Source: Vibrio maritimus (GTDB taxonomy: Bacteria; Pseudomonadota; Gammaproteobacteria; Enterobacterales; Vibrionaceae). Taken from it: DNA of 64,000 nt. Under the pieces are notes generated by a model, which searched no databases, was not told the DNA's origin, and saw nothing but the letters and a program-made list of their open reading frames with translations. The position numbers were made by a program, and so were the translations under genes. How positions within the stretch are numbered: the first letter of the stretch is position 1; each line of letters starts with the position of its first letter. Positions 22,594-32,412 of the stretch are shown in pieces. Location of the stretch: the NCBI GenBank assembly GCA_000755425.1, contig BBMT01000008.1:1-64000 (forward strand), in the 5' to 3' direction.

Positions 22594-23811
22594 TTAACCC
22601 TGCTTGTTTTGCTCAGCTTTGCAAACTGCAGCAGTAAAGACCACGTCCGTTGAGCTGTTCAGCGCTGTCTCGGCAGAATCTTGAATCACACCAATGATAA
22701 AGCCAACCGCAACAACCTGCATTGCGACATCGTTTGAGATGCCAAACAGACCACACGCTAGAGGAATAAGTAGCAGCGAACCGCCTGCAACGCCTGACGC
22801 ACCACAAGCTGATACTGCAGCAACGATGCTTAGTAGCAGTGCAGTAAAGATGTCGATTTCGATGCCCATAGTATGTACAGCAGCCAATGTCAGAACTGTA
22901 ATGGTGATAGCGGCACCTGCCATATTGATGGTCGCACCGAGTGGGATAGACACAGAATAAGTATCTTCATCCAGATCCAGCTTTTCACAAAGCGTCATGT
23001 TCACTGGGATGTTAGCCGCACTTGAACGCGTGAAGAATGCCGTCACACCACTTTCACGTAGGCATTGGAATACAAGTGGGTATGGGTTTTCTTTGGTCTT
23101 CACGTAGACAATGATTGGATTTACAACCAGTGCAATGATTGCCATGGCAAGCAGCAGAACGAATAGCAGTTGTGCGTAGCCAGCAAGCGCAGAAAAACCA
23201 GTGGTTGCGAAGGTGTTCGCCACTAGGCCAAAAATACCAAATGGGGCTAGACGAATGATGAAACGTACGATTTGTGACACGCCGTGGCTCAGATCTTCAA
23301 ATACCGCCTTGGTGGTGCCAGAAGCATGGTGTAGGGCTAAACCCAGACCGATTGCCCACGCCAAAATACCGATGTAGTTGGCATTCATCAGCGCGCTAAC
23401 TGGGTTATCGACCAGCTTAAACAGCAGTGTATGTAGAACTTCGCCAATACCTTGTGGTGGCGCTGCACCTTCCGCACCGGCAACCAAGGTTAGTTCGGTC
23501 GGGAAAAGGAAGCTAAGCAAAACCGCTGTAAGCGCCGCAGAGAAAGTACCAATGAGATACAACACGACGATTGGACGCATATGCGTGGTTTGATTTTTCT
23601 TTTGGTTAGCAATAGAAGCTGCAACAAGAATGAAGACTAAAATTGGGGCGACAGCTTTAAGTGCTCCAACGAATAAGCTACCAAGCATTCCAAAGCTTTG
23701 AGCGGTTGTTGGAGACGCGACAGCGAGGATAACACCAAAAACGATACCCGCGAGGATCTGCAGAACCAGATTACCATTCGCATAACGGGCAAGCATGCTA
23801 GAACTTTGCAT
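22594..23811 (-). CDS. sstT: Serine/threonine:Na+ symporter
   Basis: A 405-residue dicarboxylate/amino acid:cation symporter (DAACS) family protein close to E. coli SstT in length and pattern. The N-terminus [22 protein letters not shown] and the block [28 protein letters not shown] are distinctive. Later come [21 protein letters not shown], a serine-rich re-entrant loop, and [21 protein letters not shown]. It imports serine and threonine with Na+. I prefer ATG 23811 ([14 protein letters not shown]) because AGGGA sits about 7 bases before it. It is a single-gene unit with its own terminator. Confidence 0.92.
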   Translation of the reverse strand: MQSSSMLARYANGNLVLQILAGIVFGVILAVASPTTAQSFGMLGSLFVGALKAVAPILVFILVAASIANQKKNQTTHMRPIVVLYLIGTFSAALTAVLLSFLFPTELTLVAGAEGAAPPQGIGEVLHTLLFKLVDNPVSALMNANYIGILAWAIGLGLALHHASGTTKAVFEDLSHGVSQIVRFIIRLAPFGIFGLVANTFATTGFSALAGYAQLLFVLLLAMAIIALVVNPIIVYVKTKENPYPLVFQCLRESGVTAFFTRSSAANIPVNMTLCEKLDLDEDTYSVSIPLGATINMAGAAITITVLTLAAVHTMGIEIDIFTALLLSIVAAVSACGASGVAGGSLLLIPLACGLFGISNDVAMQVVAVGFIIGVIQDSAETALNSSTDVVFTAAVCKAEQNKQG

Positions 23812-24026
23812 TTTTATATCCCTGTATAGATTCTGCACTGAGTCATGACGGTCTTAGACAGCACCATTCCGCTAGTGCAGTTATTATGTAATAAAGTGTG
23901 TTTGCGTTCGGTATCTTAGCAAGACAGGATGATGTGTCTACAAATAATTCAATTGTTGAATGATTTAGTTGTTATTGTTGAGTTTAATGGTTGTAAATGT
24001 TGGGTAATTTGGTGCTTGTGACACGA

Positions 24027-24050
24027 AAAAGGCAGCGTTAGCTGCCTTTT
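24027..24050 (-). terminator. Terminator of the phaP-phaC-phaJ operon
   Basis: A perfect 10-bp stem (AAAAGGCAGC / GCTGCCTTTT) with a GTTA loop, extended by a T run on the minus strand, lies 32 bases past the phaJ stop. Confidence 0.85.
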
Positions 24051-24081
24051 GGGGATCGAGAGCGATTTTTTTGACCCAGTT

Positions 24082-24480
24082 TTAGCCTTGAAGCATGACC
24101 GTCGCTTCGCCTTTGATGGCGACTTTTCCCTGCTCATTAAGTACTTGAGTTAACAGTTTAGCGATGGGTTTATCTTCTCGCACTTCAGTCACTTCAACGC
24201 GAGCGGTCACCGTTTCTCCTACACGAATTGGGCAGGTAAACTGTAGTGTTTGCCCAAGATAAATAGCACCAGGCCCTGGGATTTTTGATGCCAGCAGTCC
24301 AGACACTAGACTTGCGCCTAACATACCATGCACAATCGGCACCTCGAACGGTGTCATTGCGGCAAATGTTTCATCCAAATGAACTGGGTTGTAATCTTCC
24401 GCCAATGAGGCGAACTGCTCTACGGCGGCTTTATCGAGTGTTTTACTCAGGCTCGCGTGTTGTCCTACTTCAAGCGACAT
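24082..24480 (-). CDS. phaJ: MaoC-like (R)-specific enoyl-CoA hydratase
   Basis: A 132-residue single hotdog-fold MaoC dehydratase. The hydratase-2 motif is present as SLAEDYNPVHLDETFAAMTPFEVPIVHGML, with the catalytic Asp and His in DYNPVH. Enzymes of this family turn trans-2-enoyl-CoA from beta-oxidation into (R)-3-hydroxyacyl-CoA, the substrate of PHA synthase. It overlaps the end of phaC by 11 bases and is the last gene of the PHA operon, so a PhaJ role is likely. The family is broad and the chain-length preference is unknown. Confidence 0.82.
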   Translation of the reverse strand: MSLEVGQHASLSKTLDKAAVEQFASLAEDYNPVHLDETFAAMTPFEVPIVHGMLGASLVSGLLASKIPGPGAIYLGQTLQFTCPIRVGETVTARVEVTEVREDKPIAKLLTQVLNEQGKVAIKGEATVMLQG

Positions 24481-26229
24481 GACGGTTCTCCTCTTGTGTT
24501 TTTAGTACGTCTTCAATACGTTGTTTTACATAATGACCTGGTGCGTCAAGCTCACCTTCAAGCACTCGGGCGTCGATTTTCTGAGAGAAGTTGCGCGCAT
24601 CCAACCACTGTTGCCAATGCCCCCACCAGGAGCCAGTGTGCTTATCTGCTTTCTCAAGCCATGTGTCGGCGTCGGTATCGACATTGTCGTTCGTCCAATA
24701 GCCATACTTAGTCGAATCCGCATGATTCATAGGACCGGCAATATGTCCGCTTTCCGCTAGTACAAACGTGTTTTGACCGCTTAGCAGACCTGTGCCTTAA
24801 AGGTGCCTTTCCAAAGCGCGATATGATCCTCGATAGCGGAAAGGAAAAAAGTTGGCGATTTCACTTTGGTAAGGTCGATACCAATACCGTCAATCTCAAT
24901 GCCATTTGGCTGGCTGAGTTTGTTCTCTAGATAGAACTGGCGCAGCATTTGATTGTGACAACTTGCTGGCACATTGGTGTTGTCGCTATTCCAATGCAGT
25001 AGATCAAACGCGACAGGTTTTTCACCTTTCAGGTAGTTGGTGATGTAGTAGTTCCAGTAAAGGCTGTTTTCACGAAGCAAACTGAATGACACTGCCATTT
25101 GGCGCCCGTCCATATAGCCTTGATGGTTGTTTTGAGACTCAATAGCCGAAATCATCGGGTCATTGATAAAGATGCCAAGCTCACCAGGCTGCTGGAAATC
25201 GAGGATCGTGGTTAATAGCGTGGCTGATTTAATGCGCTGCTTGCGACGCTTTCCTGCGAGATAGGCCATCGCGGCTGTAAGCAGTGTACCGCCAATACAA
25301 TAGCCTAGTCCGTTCACTTCACGCTCACCAGTCTGGGCTTCAATCGCATCCAGCGCTGGGATGATGCCGTCTGTCACGTAGTGGCCAAAGTCAGTATCAC
25401 GGTACGATGCATCCGGGTTAACCCAAGAGATCATAAATACGGTGTGGCCTTGATCGACCAGCCATTTCACAAATGACTTACGCTGATTCAAATCCATGAT
25501 GTAGTACTTGTTCACAAAAGGTGGCACCAACATCATTGGACGCTTGTACACTTCTTCTGTTGTCGCTTGATACTGAATAAGCTCAAACAGATGGTTTTTG
25601 AATACCACTTTGCCTTCTGTCGCCGCAACGTTTTCGCCAACCACAAACGCTTCGCTATCGGTCATACGGATATTGAGCATGTCTACGCTTTTGCTCATAT
25701 CTTTCTGCAATTGGTCGAGGCCTTTGATGAGGTTCTCACCGTTGGACTCTAGCGTCAGCTTCATGATTTCTGGGTTGGTTGTGATGAAGTTACTTGGTGA
25801 CATCGCATTGAGAAACTGGCGCGCAAAGAACTCGAGGCGCTCTTTTGCTTCTGGTTCGATATCTTGGGTATTACCAATGGTATCGAGTACCGATTTACAG
25901 ACCAGTTTATAACTCTCTTTGATGTAGCTATACATCGGATTTTCAGACCAGCTTTCATCTCTAAAACGGGGATCTGTCTCTTTAGCGGTAGATTCGCTGG
26001 TCGACAAAATACAGTCATTAAACAGGTTTATCTGTTGGTTCCACCATGTCATTTGCTGCTCTAGGATACTGGTAGGGTTGCTAGCGACAGATTGTGCAAG
26101 CTGACTCCAGTCTTCGACTTGAGATTTGAAGATGGTGGATTGAGTAGGCTTTTGAAACGCATCAAACCAACCTTGGGTGGCTTGAAAGTAACTATCGATG
26201 ACATCTTGGAATGGGGGCTTATTTTCCAT
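24470..26229 (-). CDS. phaC: Class I poly(3-hydroxyalkanoate) synthase, frameshifted
   Basis: About 586 residues after restoring a G near 24775 (TFKGTGLLSGQNTFVLAESGH). PhaC polymerises (R)-3-hydroxyacyl-CoA onto granules. The N-terminal domain (QLAQSVASNPTSILEQQMTWW) precedes an alpha/beta-hydrolase core. The catalytic cysteine is in the lipase-like box GYCIGG, the aspartate in LTTILDFQQPGELG and the histidine in LAESGHIAGPMNH. The C-terminus WWGHWQQWLDARNFSQKIDAR is typical of class I synthases. ATG 26229 is chosen because AAAGGATGAG precedes it. The phasin gene lies 99 bases upstream and phaJ overlaps downstream. Confidence 0.9.
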
Positions 26230-26328
26230 CTTCTCATCCTTTATTGCATAGAAAATAGAGGGCGACACCATGTTTATAAACGAATAGTTATTAACGAGGT
26301 ACGCCCATCTCAAAAAGCGGAGCCAAGA

Positions 26329-26673
26329 TTACTTGTTTGGCGTAATTGAACTTGCCGAAATTTCATCAACAGCGGCTTTAAACTCGTTACCAATCTGGCT
26401 TAGCTTTTGACCGTCTTCCAGTAGGCGCTGGCTTACTTTAGTAATGATCTCGAGTTGTTTGCTGCCGTGGTTCATCAGATCTTGTGGTTGTTTCACCGCC
26501 ACAAGGCTTTGTAGGTTTTCGTTAGTCAACTCGCTGTATGCAGTCAAAGTTTCAATCTGCATTTTTGATAGTGTTTCTACGTTCTTCGCAACCAGTTGGC
26601 TGAAGTTAGCAAATGGGTTAAGAACAGATTGTAGTTGAGCATTTACTGCTTCTAGAGCGGCTTGATTTTGCAT
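26329..26673 (-). CDS. phaP: Phasin (PHA granule-associated protein)
   Basis: A 114-residue, helix-rich protein of the phasin_2 family. The sequence MQNQAALEAVNAQLQSVLNPFANFSQLVAKNVETLSKMQIETLTAYSELTNENLQSL is amphipathic and lacks cysteine, as expected of a granule-coating phasin. Phasins control granule size and surface. ATG 26673 is preferred over an ATG 12 codons upstream because AGGAAG lies in front of it. It is the first gene of the PHA operon. A PsrA-type box is centred about 95 bases upstream of the start. Confidence 0.85.
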   Translation of the reverse strand: MQNQAALEAVNAQLQSVLNPFANFSQLVAKNVETLSKMQIETLTAYSELTNENLQSLVAVKQPQDLMNHGSKQLEIITKVSQRLLEDGQKLSQIGNEFKAAVDEISASSITPNK

Positions 26674-26759
26674 GGTTAGCTTCCTTTTAAACGTCTTTTT
26701 GATGAACAACGTGTCTCTAATATCGAGTTACCTGTTCGCTTTTTGATTTAAGTCATGGA

Positions 26760-26779
26760 ATTCAAACGCGTGTTTGAAT
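26760..26779. promoter_or_regulatory. PsrA-type operator upstream of the PHA operon
   Basis: ATTCAAAC-GCGT-GTTTGAAT has perfect 8-base inverted arms around a 4-base spacer. The Pseudomonas PsrA consensus is (G/C)AAAC-N2-4-GTTT(G/C), which this matches exactly. It lies 87-106 bases upstream of the phaP start. Repression by the PsrA-like protein encoded nearby would tie PHA synthesis to fatty-acid supply. Confidence 0.6.
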
Positions 26780-27338
26780 ACGGATATGATGAAGAATGCT
26801 TAACCTTTGTCACTAGCCTCAAAAGGCATAATTTATAGGTGATCAGCTCTAAAAATAATGCTCAGTGTTTAATTGTCCTTTGAGTTTGATTGCATAAGTG
26901 CCCAATTTAATTACTGTTAATGACTTGTTGTTATTTAAATTGTGTTTGAATTTTGATTTTGCTAGACGGTTATTAATTGCCAAAATTGAAATGTAGATCA
27001 CAAAAATACAGCCGTTCACCTGTAGTAAAAGGCAGTCAATGTATTCGACTTGTTTTATTTATGCTGGCTTAACTATTCGATTTTTTAATTGCTGTTGGAT
27101 CTGGGGTTACATTCCTTGTGTGAATGCTTTGCTGGTGATTCATGTCCTTGTTGTGGTGATTTCTTTTTAACCTTTTGTATTTTAAGAATTTTATTGCAAT
27201 TTCTTTTGGCTTGGAAATTAACCTAAAAAATTTCTCTACTAGTTTCATGAGCTTAGATGTATATGCTCTCTGCAATGGATGTTAATTTTAAAAAGTTGAT
27301 GTTAATCACTTGTTGAATTAAATTTTGCTGGATATATT

Positions 27339-27364
27339 AAACGAGCGTTTGATACGAGCGTTTT
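27339..27364. promoter_or_regulatory. Tandem PsrA-type operators before the TetR gene
   Basis: AAAC-GAGC-GTTTG (27339-27351) is followed after two bases by ACGAGCGTTTT, a direct repeat of the same core. The first copy matches the PsrA consensus. Both lie within 31 bases of the start codon at 27370, a position suited to autorepression. Confidence 0.6.
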
Positions 27365-27369
27365 AAATT

Positions 27370-28032
27370 ATGAAAGTAAAATCTGGAACAAAAGAAAAGA
27401 TATTTAATATTGCTCAAGCTCTATTTATAGAGCGAGGTTATAACAATACATCGCTACGAGATATCACTCAAAGAGCCGATGTGAATCTAGCTGCCGTCAA
27501 TTATCACTTTGGAGATAAAAACTCTTTAGTACAGGCGATTCTGGATGACTACCTCGTTCACTTAATGCCACAAGTGCATGGGCAATTAGAACAATTGAAC
27601 CTCAGAGCGAGCTATAGCGTTGAGGATGTGTTGAACACAATAAAGTCGCCGCTATTGGGTTTAAATAAGTTACACCCAAATGGCATGGCCAGCTTTTTAT
27701 TGCTCATTGCTAGCGGTTATAGCGATGTTCAAGGACATTTGCGATGGTTCATTGTTAATCATTACGGGAAAACTTTAGAGCTATTCAAACTATCCATGCT
27801 CAAAGCTAACCCAAGTATTGATGAAGAGTCTTTGTTTTGGCGATTGCATTTTGCCCTAGGGGCGTTCGTGTTTGCAACCGTGTCATCTAAGGCATTAAAC
27901 GAGATCGCTGCAAGCCAGTTCGATCGAGACAGTGACTTATTAAATATTATCGAGCAAGCCATACCCTACATTTCGGCTGGCTTAGAAACCGACAACAAGC
28001 AAGATAATTGCGAAACTCAACAAAAGGATTAA
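27370..28032 (+). CDS. TetR-family regulator, PsrA-like
   Basis: A 220-residue TetR/AcrR repressor. The DNA-binding domain is complete (KEKIFNIAQALFIERGYNNTSLRDITQRADVNLAAVNYHFGDKNSLVQAIL). The C-terminal ligand domain is unlike AcrR and resembles the PsrA group (GLNKLHPNGMASFLLLIASGY..., FWRLHFALGAFVFATVS). PsrA repressors bind long-chain fatty acids or acyl-CoA and control beta-oxidation genes. Two supports for this reading are in the sequence. PsrA-like boxes stand directly before it, and its stop TAA shares one base with the fadE ATG (TAATG), coupling regulator and acyl-CoA dehydrogenase. The assignment to PsrA is inference; TetR family membership is certain. Confidence 0.85.
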   Translation: MKVKSGTKEKIFNIAQALFIERGYNNTSLRDITQRADVNLAAVNYHFGDKNSLVQAILDDYLVHLMPQVHGQLEQLNLRASYSVEDVLNTIKSPLLGLNKLHPNGMASFLLLIASGYSDVQGHLRWFIVNHYGKTLELFKLSMLKANPSIDEESLFWRLHFALGAFVFATVSSKALNEIAASQFDRDSDLLNIIEQAIPYISAGLETDNKQDNCETQQKD

Positions 28033-30325
28033 TGGATATGAGTGTCATTACAAAGAAGTTGATCAGCCAGCCAGCATTTAATCTGTTTAAGAAAGTGCTA
28101 CCACCTCTGTCTGCCACTGAACGTGAGGCCATGGAAGCGGGCGGAGTATGGTGGGATGGCGAATTGTTTTCTGGTAATCCAGATTTTAATACTCTTCACA
28201 ATTATCCCAAGCCGACGCTGACTGCGGAGGAACAGCACTTTATAGAAAATCAGCTCGAAACGTTGTTGTCGATGCTCGATGATCACCAAATCGTCAAAGA
28301 AGATCGCGATTTACCACCAGAAGTCTGGGAGTATTTAAAGAAAGAGCGCTTCTTCTCCCTTATCATCTCCAAGGAATACGGCGGGCGCGCTTTCTCTGCG
28401 CTGGCCAACTCAACGATAGTGTCCAAAATCGCGACTCGTAGCATGAGCGCGGCGATTACGGTCATGGTGCCTAACTCCTTAGGCCCGGGCGAACTGCTCT
28501 CACACTATGTACTCAAGCACAAAAAGACTATTGGTTGCCTCGACTCGCTGATGGTACAGACACACCATGTTTTGCCCTAACGGGGCCTGAAGCAGGTTCT
28601 GATGCGGGTGGTATACCGGATACCGGGGTTGTTTGTTATGGCGAACACCAAGGTGAGGAAGTGTTAGGTATCCGACTTAATTGGAACAAACGTTATATCA
28701 CCTTAGCGCCCATAGCGACCGTAATGGGACTGGCGTTTAAGATGCTAGATCCTGACGGTTTACTTGGCGATAGCAAGAACGTCGGCATTACGTGTGCATT
28801 GATTCCAACCGATCACCCTGGTGTGGTGATAGGCGAAAGACATGACCCCCTTCATTTGGCCTTCATGAATGGCACGATCCAAGGTCAGGATGTGTTCATC
28901 CCGATGGACTGGCTCATTGGCGGCGCTAACTATGCGGGTAAGGGCTGGCGTATGTTGGTGGAATGTCTATCAGCAGGGCGCGGCATATCACTGCCGGCAC
29001 TAGGCACCGCTATTGGCCATTTGACGGCGAGAACAACCGGTGCGTACGCCTATGTTCGTAAGCAGTTTGGTATGTCGATTGGTAAATTTGAAGGGGTGGC
29101 TGAAGCGTTAGGTCGTATTGGCGGTTTGAACTACTTGCTGGAAGCGAGCCGCACCCTAACAACGACGTCGCTTGATATGGGGCAAAAACCGGGTATTGTC
29201 ACCGCCATTGCCAAATATCACATGACAGAAATCTCACGCACCATCTTGAATGACTCGATGGATATCCACGCAGGGCGTGCTATCCAATGTGGGCCAATGA
29301 ACTACTTGTCTTCGGCCTATTTGGGTGTGCCGGTTGCTATCACGGTGGAAGGTGCGAACATTCTAACGCGTAACCTTATGATTTTTGGTCAGGGTGCCAC
29401 GCGTTGCCATCCATACGTGTTCCAAGAAATGGAAGCGGCGGCCAACCCAGATCATCAAGCGGGTCTTGAGGCGTTTGATAACTTGTTGTTTAAACATATC
29501 GGTCATGCGACGAAAAATTCTATTGGCGGCTTGTTTGCTGCATTGACAGGCTCTGCGCTAACCTCGTCGCCGGTAAGTGGTGAAACAGCTCGTCACTATA
29601 AAAATTTGAAGCGCTTGAGCAAGGCTCTTGCGGTGAGTGCTGACTTTGCCATGTTAACGCTGGGTGGTGAGCTGAAACGCAAAGAGCTGATTTCTGCGCG
29701 ACTCGGTGATGGTCTTGCATACCTCTATTTGGCATCAGCAGTATTGAAGAAATATCAAGATGAGGGCAGCCGAGCAGAAGAACGTGACTTTGTTGATTAT
29801 GCAGTCGATTACTGTTTCCACCATGCGGCGAAGTCATTGAATGAAGCTTACCGCAACTTCCCAAGCGGATTCGCAGGTAAAACATTAAAAACACTGCTAT
29901 TCCCAATTGGTAACCATTTCAAATTACCAAGCGATGATGTCACTTTGCGCATTGCAAACAAGCTGATGGTACCTGGTGAAATGCGCGATCGCTTGACGCA
30001 TTTGTGCTATGTCGGAGCTGCTGAAGGCGACAATGTTGGACTGATGGATCGCGCTTTTGTTGCCATGTATGGTGTGCGAGATTTAGAGAAGAAGCTTCTT
30101 GCAGGCGTTAAAGCAGGCAAGGTTGCTCGCAAAGGACTATTGGCTGACCGTTTAGCACAAGCACTGAAAGAAAATATCTTGAGCCAAGAGGAAGTCGATA
30201 AAATTCTAGAGGCGGATGCGCTTCGTTACCGAGCGATTCAGGTTGACCATTTCAGCCATGATATGAAGACCACGCTAACGAATGGTGATCCTCAAAAACA
30301 AAAGGCGCTCGCCAACGCAAGCTAG
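28032..30325 (+). CDS. fadE: Acyl-CoA dehydrogenase, FadE type, frameshifted
   Basis: About 764 residues after restoring one base near 28535 (KKDYWLPRLADGTDTPCFALTGPEAGSD). FadE performs the first, FAD-dependent step of beta-oxidation. Signature parts are CFALTGPEAGSDAGG (FAD/substrate loop), LNWNKRYITLAPIATVMGLAFK, the SLPALGTAIGHLTARTTGAYAYVRKQFG helix, and a C-terminal FadE-specific domain (DNVGLMDRAFVAMYGVRDLEKKL). It is shorter than the 814-residue E. coli enzyme and lacks an N-terminal hydrophobic segment, so it may not be membrane-anchored. ATG 28032 is coupled to the upstream regulator. Confidence 0.9.
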
Positions 30326-30330
30326 TATTA

Positions 30331-30363
30331 AAAGCCTGTCTACTTCGGTAGGCAGGCTTTTTT
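30331..30363 (+). terminator. Terminator of the psrA-like/fadE operon
   Basis: AGCCTGTCTAC-TTCG-GTAGGCAGGCT, an 11-bp stem with one G-T pair and a stable TTCG loop, followed by six T residues, directly after the fadE stop. Confidence 0.9.
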
Positions 30364-30404
30364 GTATAACGATAACAAACGATTAAGTCTCAACGAGGAA
30401 CATT

Positions 30405-30896
30405 ATGGAAAATCTCCAGCACTATCAAGCGCTAGAAAGCATGTACTTAGCAGCGCCAATTAACGAATTCTATTTACCTCGAATTAAAGTTCAGGAAGCT
30501 CAGGCAGATATTGAAATTGAGCTACATAAAAAATACTTTCACACGGCGGGTGCGGTGCACGGCTCGGTCTACTTTAAAATGCTCGATGATGCCGCCTTTT
30601 TTGCCGCTGCAAGCCTAGAGAAAGAGTATTTTGTTCTGACGACCTCTTTTACTACCTATATCACTCGGCCTGTTTCCAAGGGGCGTATGAAAGCGGTAGG
30701 CAAAGTGGTCAATATCAACAGCAGCCAGTTTATTGTTGAGTCGGTTGTCTATGATGGTGAAGATCGCGAGATCGGGCGAGGCAATGGGTTGTTTGTTCGC
30801 AGTAAAATGTTGCTACTAGATGTACCGGGCTATCAGCTTAAGGGGTTGAATTTATTAAGGGAAGAATTTTCAGAACCAATTGAGAGAAATTTGTGA
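30405..30896 (+). CDS. PaaI-family hotdog thioesterase
   Basis: A 163-residue single hotdog domain. The PaaI/YbgC-like active-site segment is KYFHTAGAVHGSVYFKMLDDAAFFAAAS, with His-Gly before the long central helix and an aspartate in it. The second half (TTSFTTYITRPVSKGRMKAVGKVVN) forms the usual hotdog strands. Such proteins hydrolyse acyl-CoA thioesters. Position after fadE, behind a terminator, hints at fatty-acid metabolism, but the substrate is unknown. The start at 30405 follows GAGGAAC. Confidence 0.78.
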   Translation: MENLQHYQALESMYLAAPINEFYLPRIKVQEAQADIEIELHKKYFHTAGAVHGSVYFKMLDDAAFFAAASLEKEYFVLTTSFTTYITRPVSKGRMKAVGKVVNINSSQFIVESVVYDGEDREIGRGNGLFVRSKMLLLDVPGYQLKGLNLLREEFSEPIERNL

Positions 30897-30917
30897 GAAA
30901 TCGGTGAGGCTGCTGCA

Positions 30918-30992
30918 AACCTTAACCTGCATGCTTTAACACATGGAAACGCGCAACAACCTTAACTTGTGCATTGTGCGTTTAATACATGG
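30918..30992. repeat. Imperfect tandem direct repeat upstream of the spondin operon
   Basis: Two copies about 40 bases apart share the blocks AACCTTAAC, TTTAA and ACATGG (30918-30946 and 30958-30992). The second copy has a short internal insertion. They sit 35-110 bases before the first spondin gene. Direct-repeat sites of this kind are bound by OmpR-type regulators, and one is encoded in this operon. Confidence 0.45.
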
Positions 30993-31025
30993 TGTCCTTA
31001 GGGACAGTTAAAGGATGGAATCACA

Positions 31026-31709
31026 ATGAAAAAATGTACTCAACTTGGACTTGCTATAACGTCTGCATCACTACTTCTCGGAGCCGGCTCCGTCAATGCC
31101 GCTGAGCTTGAAATCACCATCACTAATGCTACTAAGGGCATCTACTTCACGCCGCTCATCGTTGCTGCACACAATTCAGATTTGGTGATGTTTCGCACCG
31201 GACAAACAGCCTCTGCCGAGTTAGAGGCGATGGCTGAAGGCGGGGATATCTCTGGGTTGGCTAGCGTGATCGGTAACGCCGGCGGAGTAGTGGTCGAAAA
31301 TCCAGCGACTGGCATTTTAAACCCAGGTGTTGCGACGACCTTTTCAATGGATAGCGGAAGCTTTGGCTACCTGTCTTTAAGTGCGATGTTACTGCCAACG
31401 AATGACGGCTTTGTTGGCCTAGATAGCTGGAAAATTCCAACTGAACCAGGAACTTATAAAGCGACGCTGCGCGGCTATGATGCGGGCACCGAAGCCAATG
31501 ACGAGCTTGCTGGAAGCATGCCTAATCCACCTTTCCTTACCTTTGGTGCTGGCGGTAGCGGTGTTGAAACCACAGTAACCAATACCACCGTTCATGTTCA
31601 TCCAGGTAATTTGGGCGATAGTGATCCCGCTGGTGGCATTAGTGACCTAGACAATACCAGTCACCGCTGGTTAAACCCTGTTGCAACGATCACTGTTGTA
31701 GTGAAATAG
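31026..31709 (+). CDS. Spondin-domain exported protein
   Basis: A 227-residue protein with signal peptide MKKCTQLGLAITSASLLLGAGSVNA and a Spond_N domain. Domain features are LEITITNATKGIYFTPLIVAAHN, MFRTGQTASAELEAMAEGGD, SAMLLPTNDGFVGLDS, the GYDAGTEANDELAGSMP segment and VHVHPGN near the C-terminus. Spondin_N domains in animals occur in extracellular matrix proteins with a bound metal. In bacteria they are found in secreted proteins of unknown role. AAGGATGG precedes the ATG. The next gene encodes a second spondin protein, and a two-component system follows in the same operon. Confidence 0.8.
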   Translation: MKKCTQLGLAITSASLLLGAGSVNAAELEITITNATKGIYFTPLIVAAHNSDLVMFRTGQTASAELEAMAEGGDISGLASVIGNAGGVVVENPATGILNPGVATTFSMDSGSFGYLSLSAMLLPTNDGFVGLDSWKIPTEPGTYKATLRGYDAGTEANDELAGSMPNPPFLTFGAGGSGVETTVTNTTVHVHPGNLGDSDPAGGISDLDNTSHRWLNPVATITVVVK

Positions 31710-31717
31710 GAGGTCAC

Positions 31718-32412
31718 ATGAAGACACGAATTTTACTATTGGCCAGCGCTGTTGCGGTGATTGCAGGGTGCGGGCACAACGATGATGACAGCCCAGCGGC
31801 TCAAAACTACCGCTATACGGTGAGCGTTCAAAATTTGTCGGCGAATCAGCCATTGAGCCACTTGCGATACTTGCTCACAATAGTGGCTTTAGCATGTTTG
31901 AAGTAGGGCAGAGCGCATCTGTTGAGCTAGAACATTTGGCTGAAGGTGGCAGCAATGCTGAGTTGCTTGCGTTAAGTGGCAGTGACGATAATGTTTACAC
32001 CAGCACATCAGGGAAAGGGCTCATCATGCCTGGTGCGAGTGACTCCATCACCTTGACCTTGTCACCAGAGCAAGCCAAGTATCTGTCGGTTGCGTCCATG
32101 TTTGTGAACACGAATGATGCGTTTGTCGGTGAAACTGGATTGTCCATTGGTAGTCTCGCATCTGGCGAAGCCTTTGTCATGAACATGAATGTCTGGGATT
32201 CAGGAACCGAAGGGAATGATGAACTGGCGGCAACCATACCTGGGCCTGCTGGTGGTGGCGAAGGCTTTAACGCCAATCGGAATGATGACGACAAAGTCAC
32301 TTTTCATCCGGGAATTGTGAGTAAAGACGATGGGTTAGCTACATCTGCATTGTCTGCGAATCACAGGTTCTTAAACCCAGGGGCAAGAATTACCATTACA
32401 CGAATAGAATAA
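31718..32412 (+). CDS. Spondin-domain lipoprotein, frameshifted
   Basis: About 231 residues after restoring one base near 31848 (ANQPxEPLAILAHNSGFSMF). The N-terminus MKTRILLLASAVAVIAGC is a lipoprotein signal with lipobox VIAGC, so the mature protein is lipid-anchored. The Spond_N domain is recognisable from FEVGQSASVELEHLAEGGS, ASMFVNTNDAFVGETG, VWDSGTEGNDELAATIPGP and VTFHPGIVSKDDG, parallel to its upstream neighbour. It starts 8 bases after that gene. Its stop TAA overlaps the ATG of the response regulator, which suggests a functional link with the signalling pair. Confidence 0.78.

Larger units (their letters stand above)
26674..27369. promoter_or_regulatory. AT-rich divergent control region between phaP and the PsrA-like gene
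   Basis: Nearly 700 bases without a credible gene. Besides the two PsrA-type boxes listed separately, nothing else definite was recognised. Short open frames here lack ribosome-binding sites and have poor composition. Confidence 0.5.

Noticed and set aside
27069..27275. A 68-codon minus-strand frame upstream of the PsrA-like gene
   Set aside because: It is basic and low-complexity, with no ribosome-binding site, in an AT-rich regulatory region.
28032..30325. Two separate acyl-CoA dehydrogenase genes
   Set aside because: The two frames join within one conserved segment with a single missing base, so they form one FadE.
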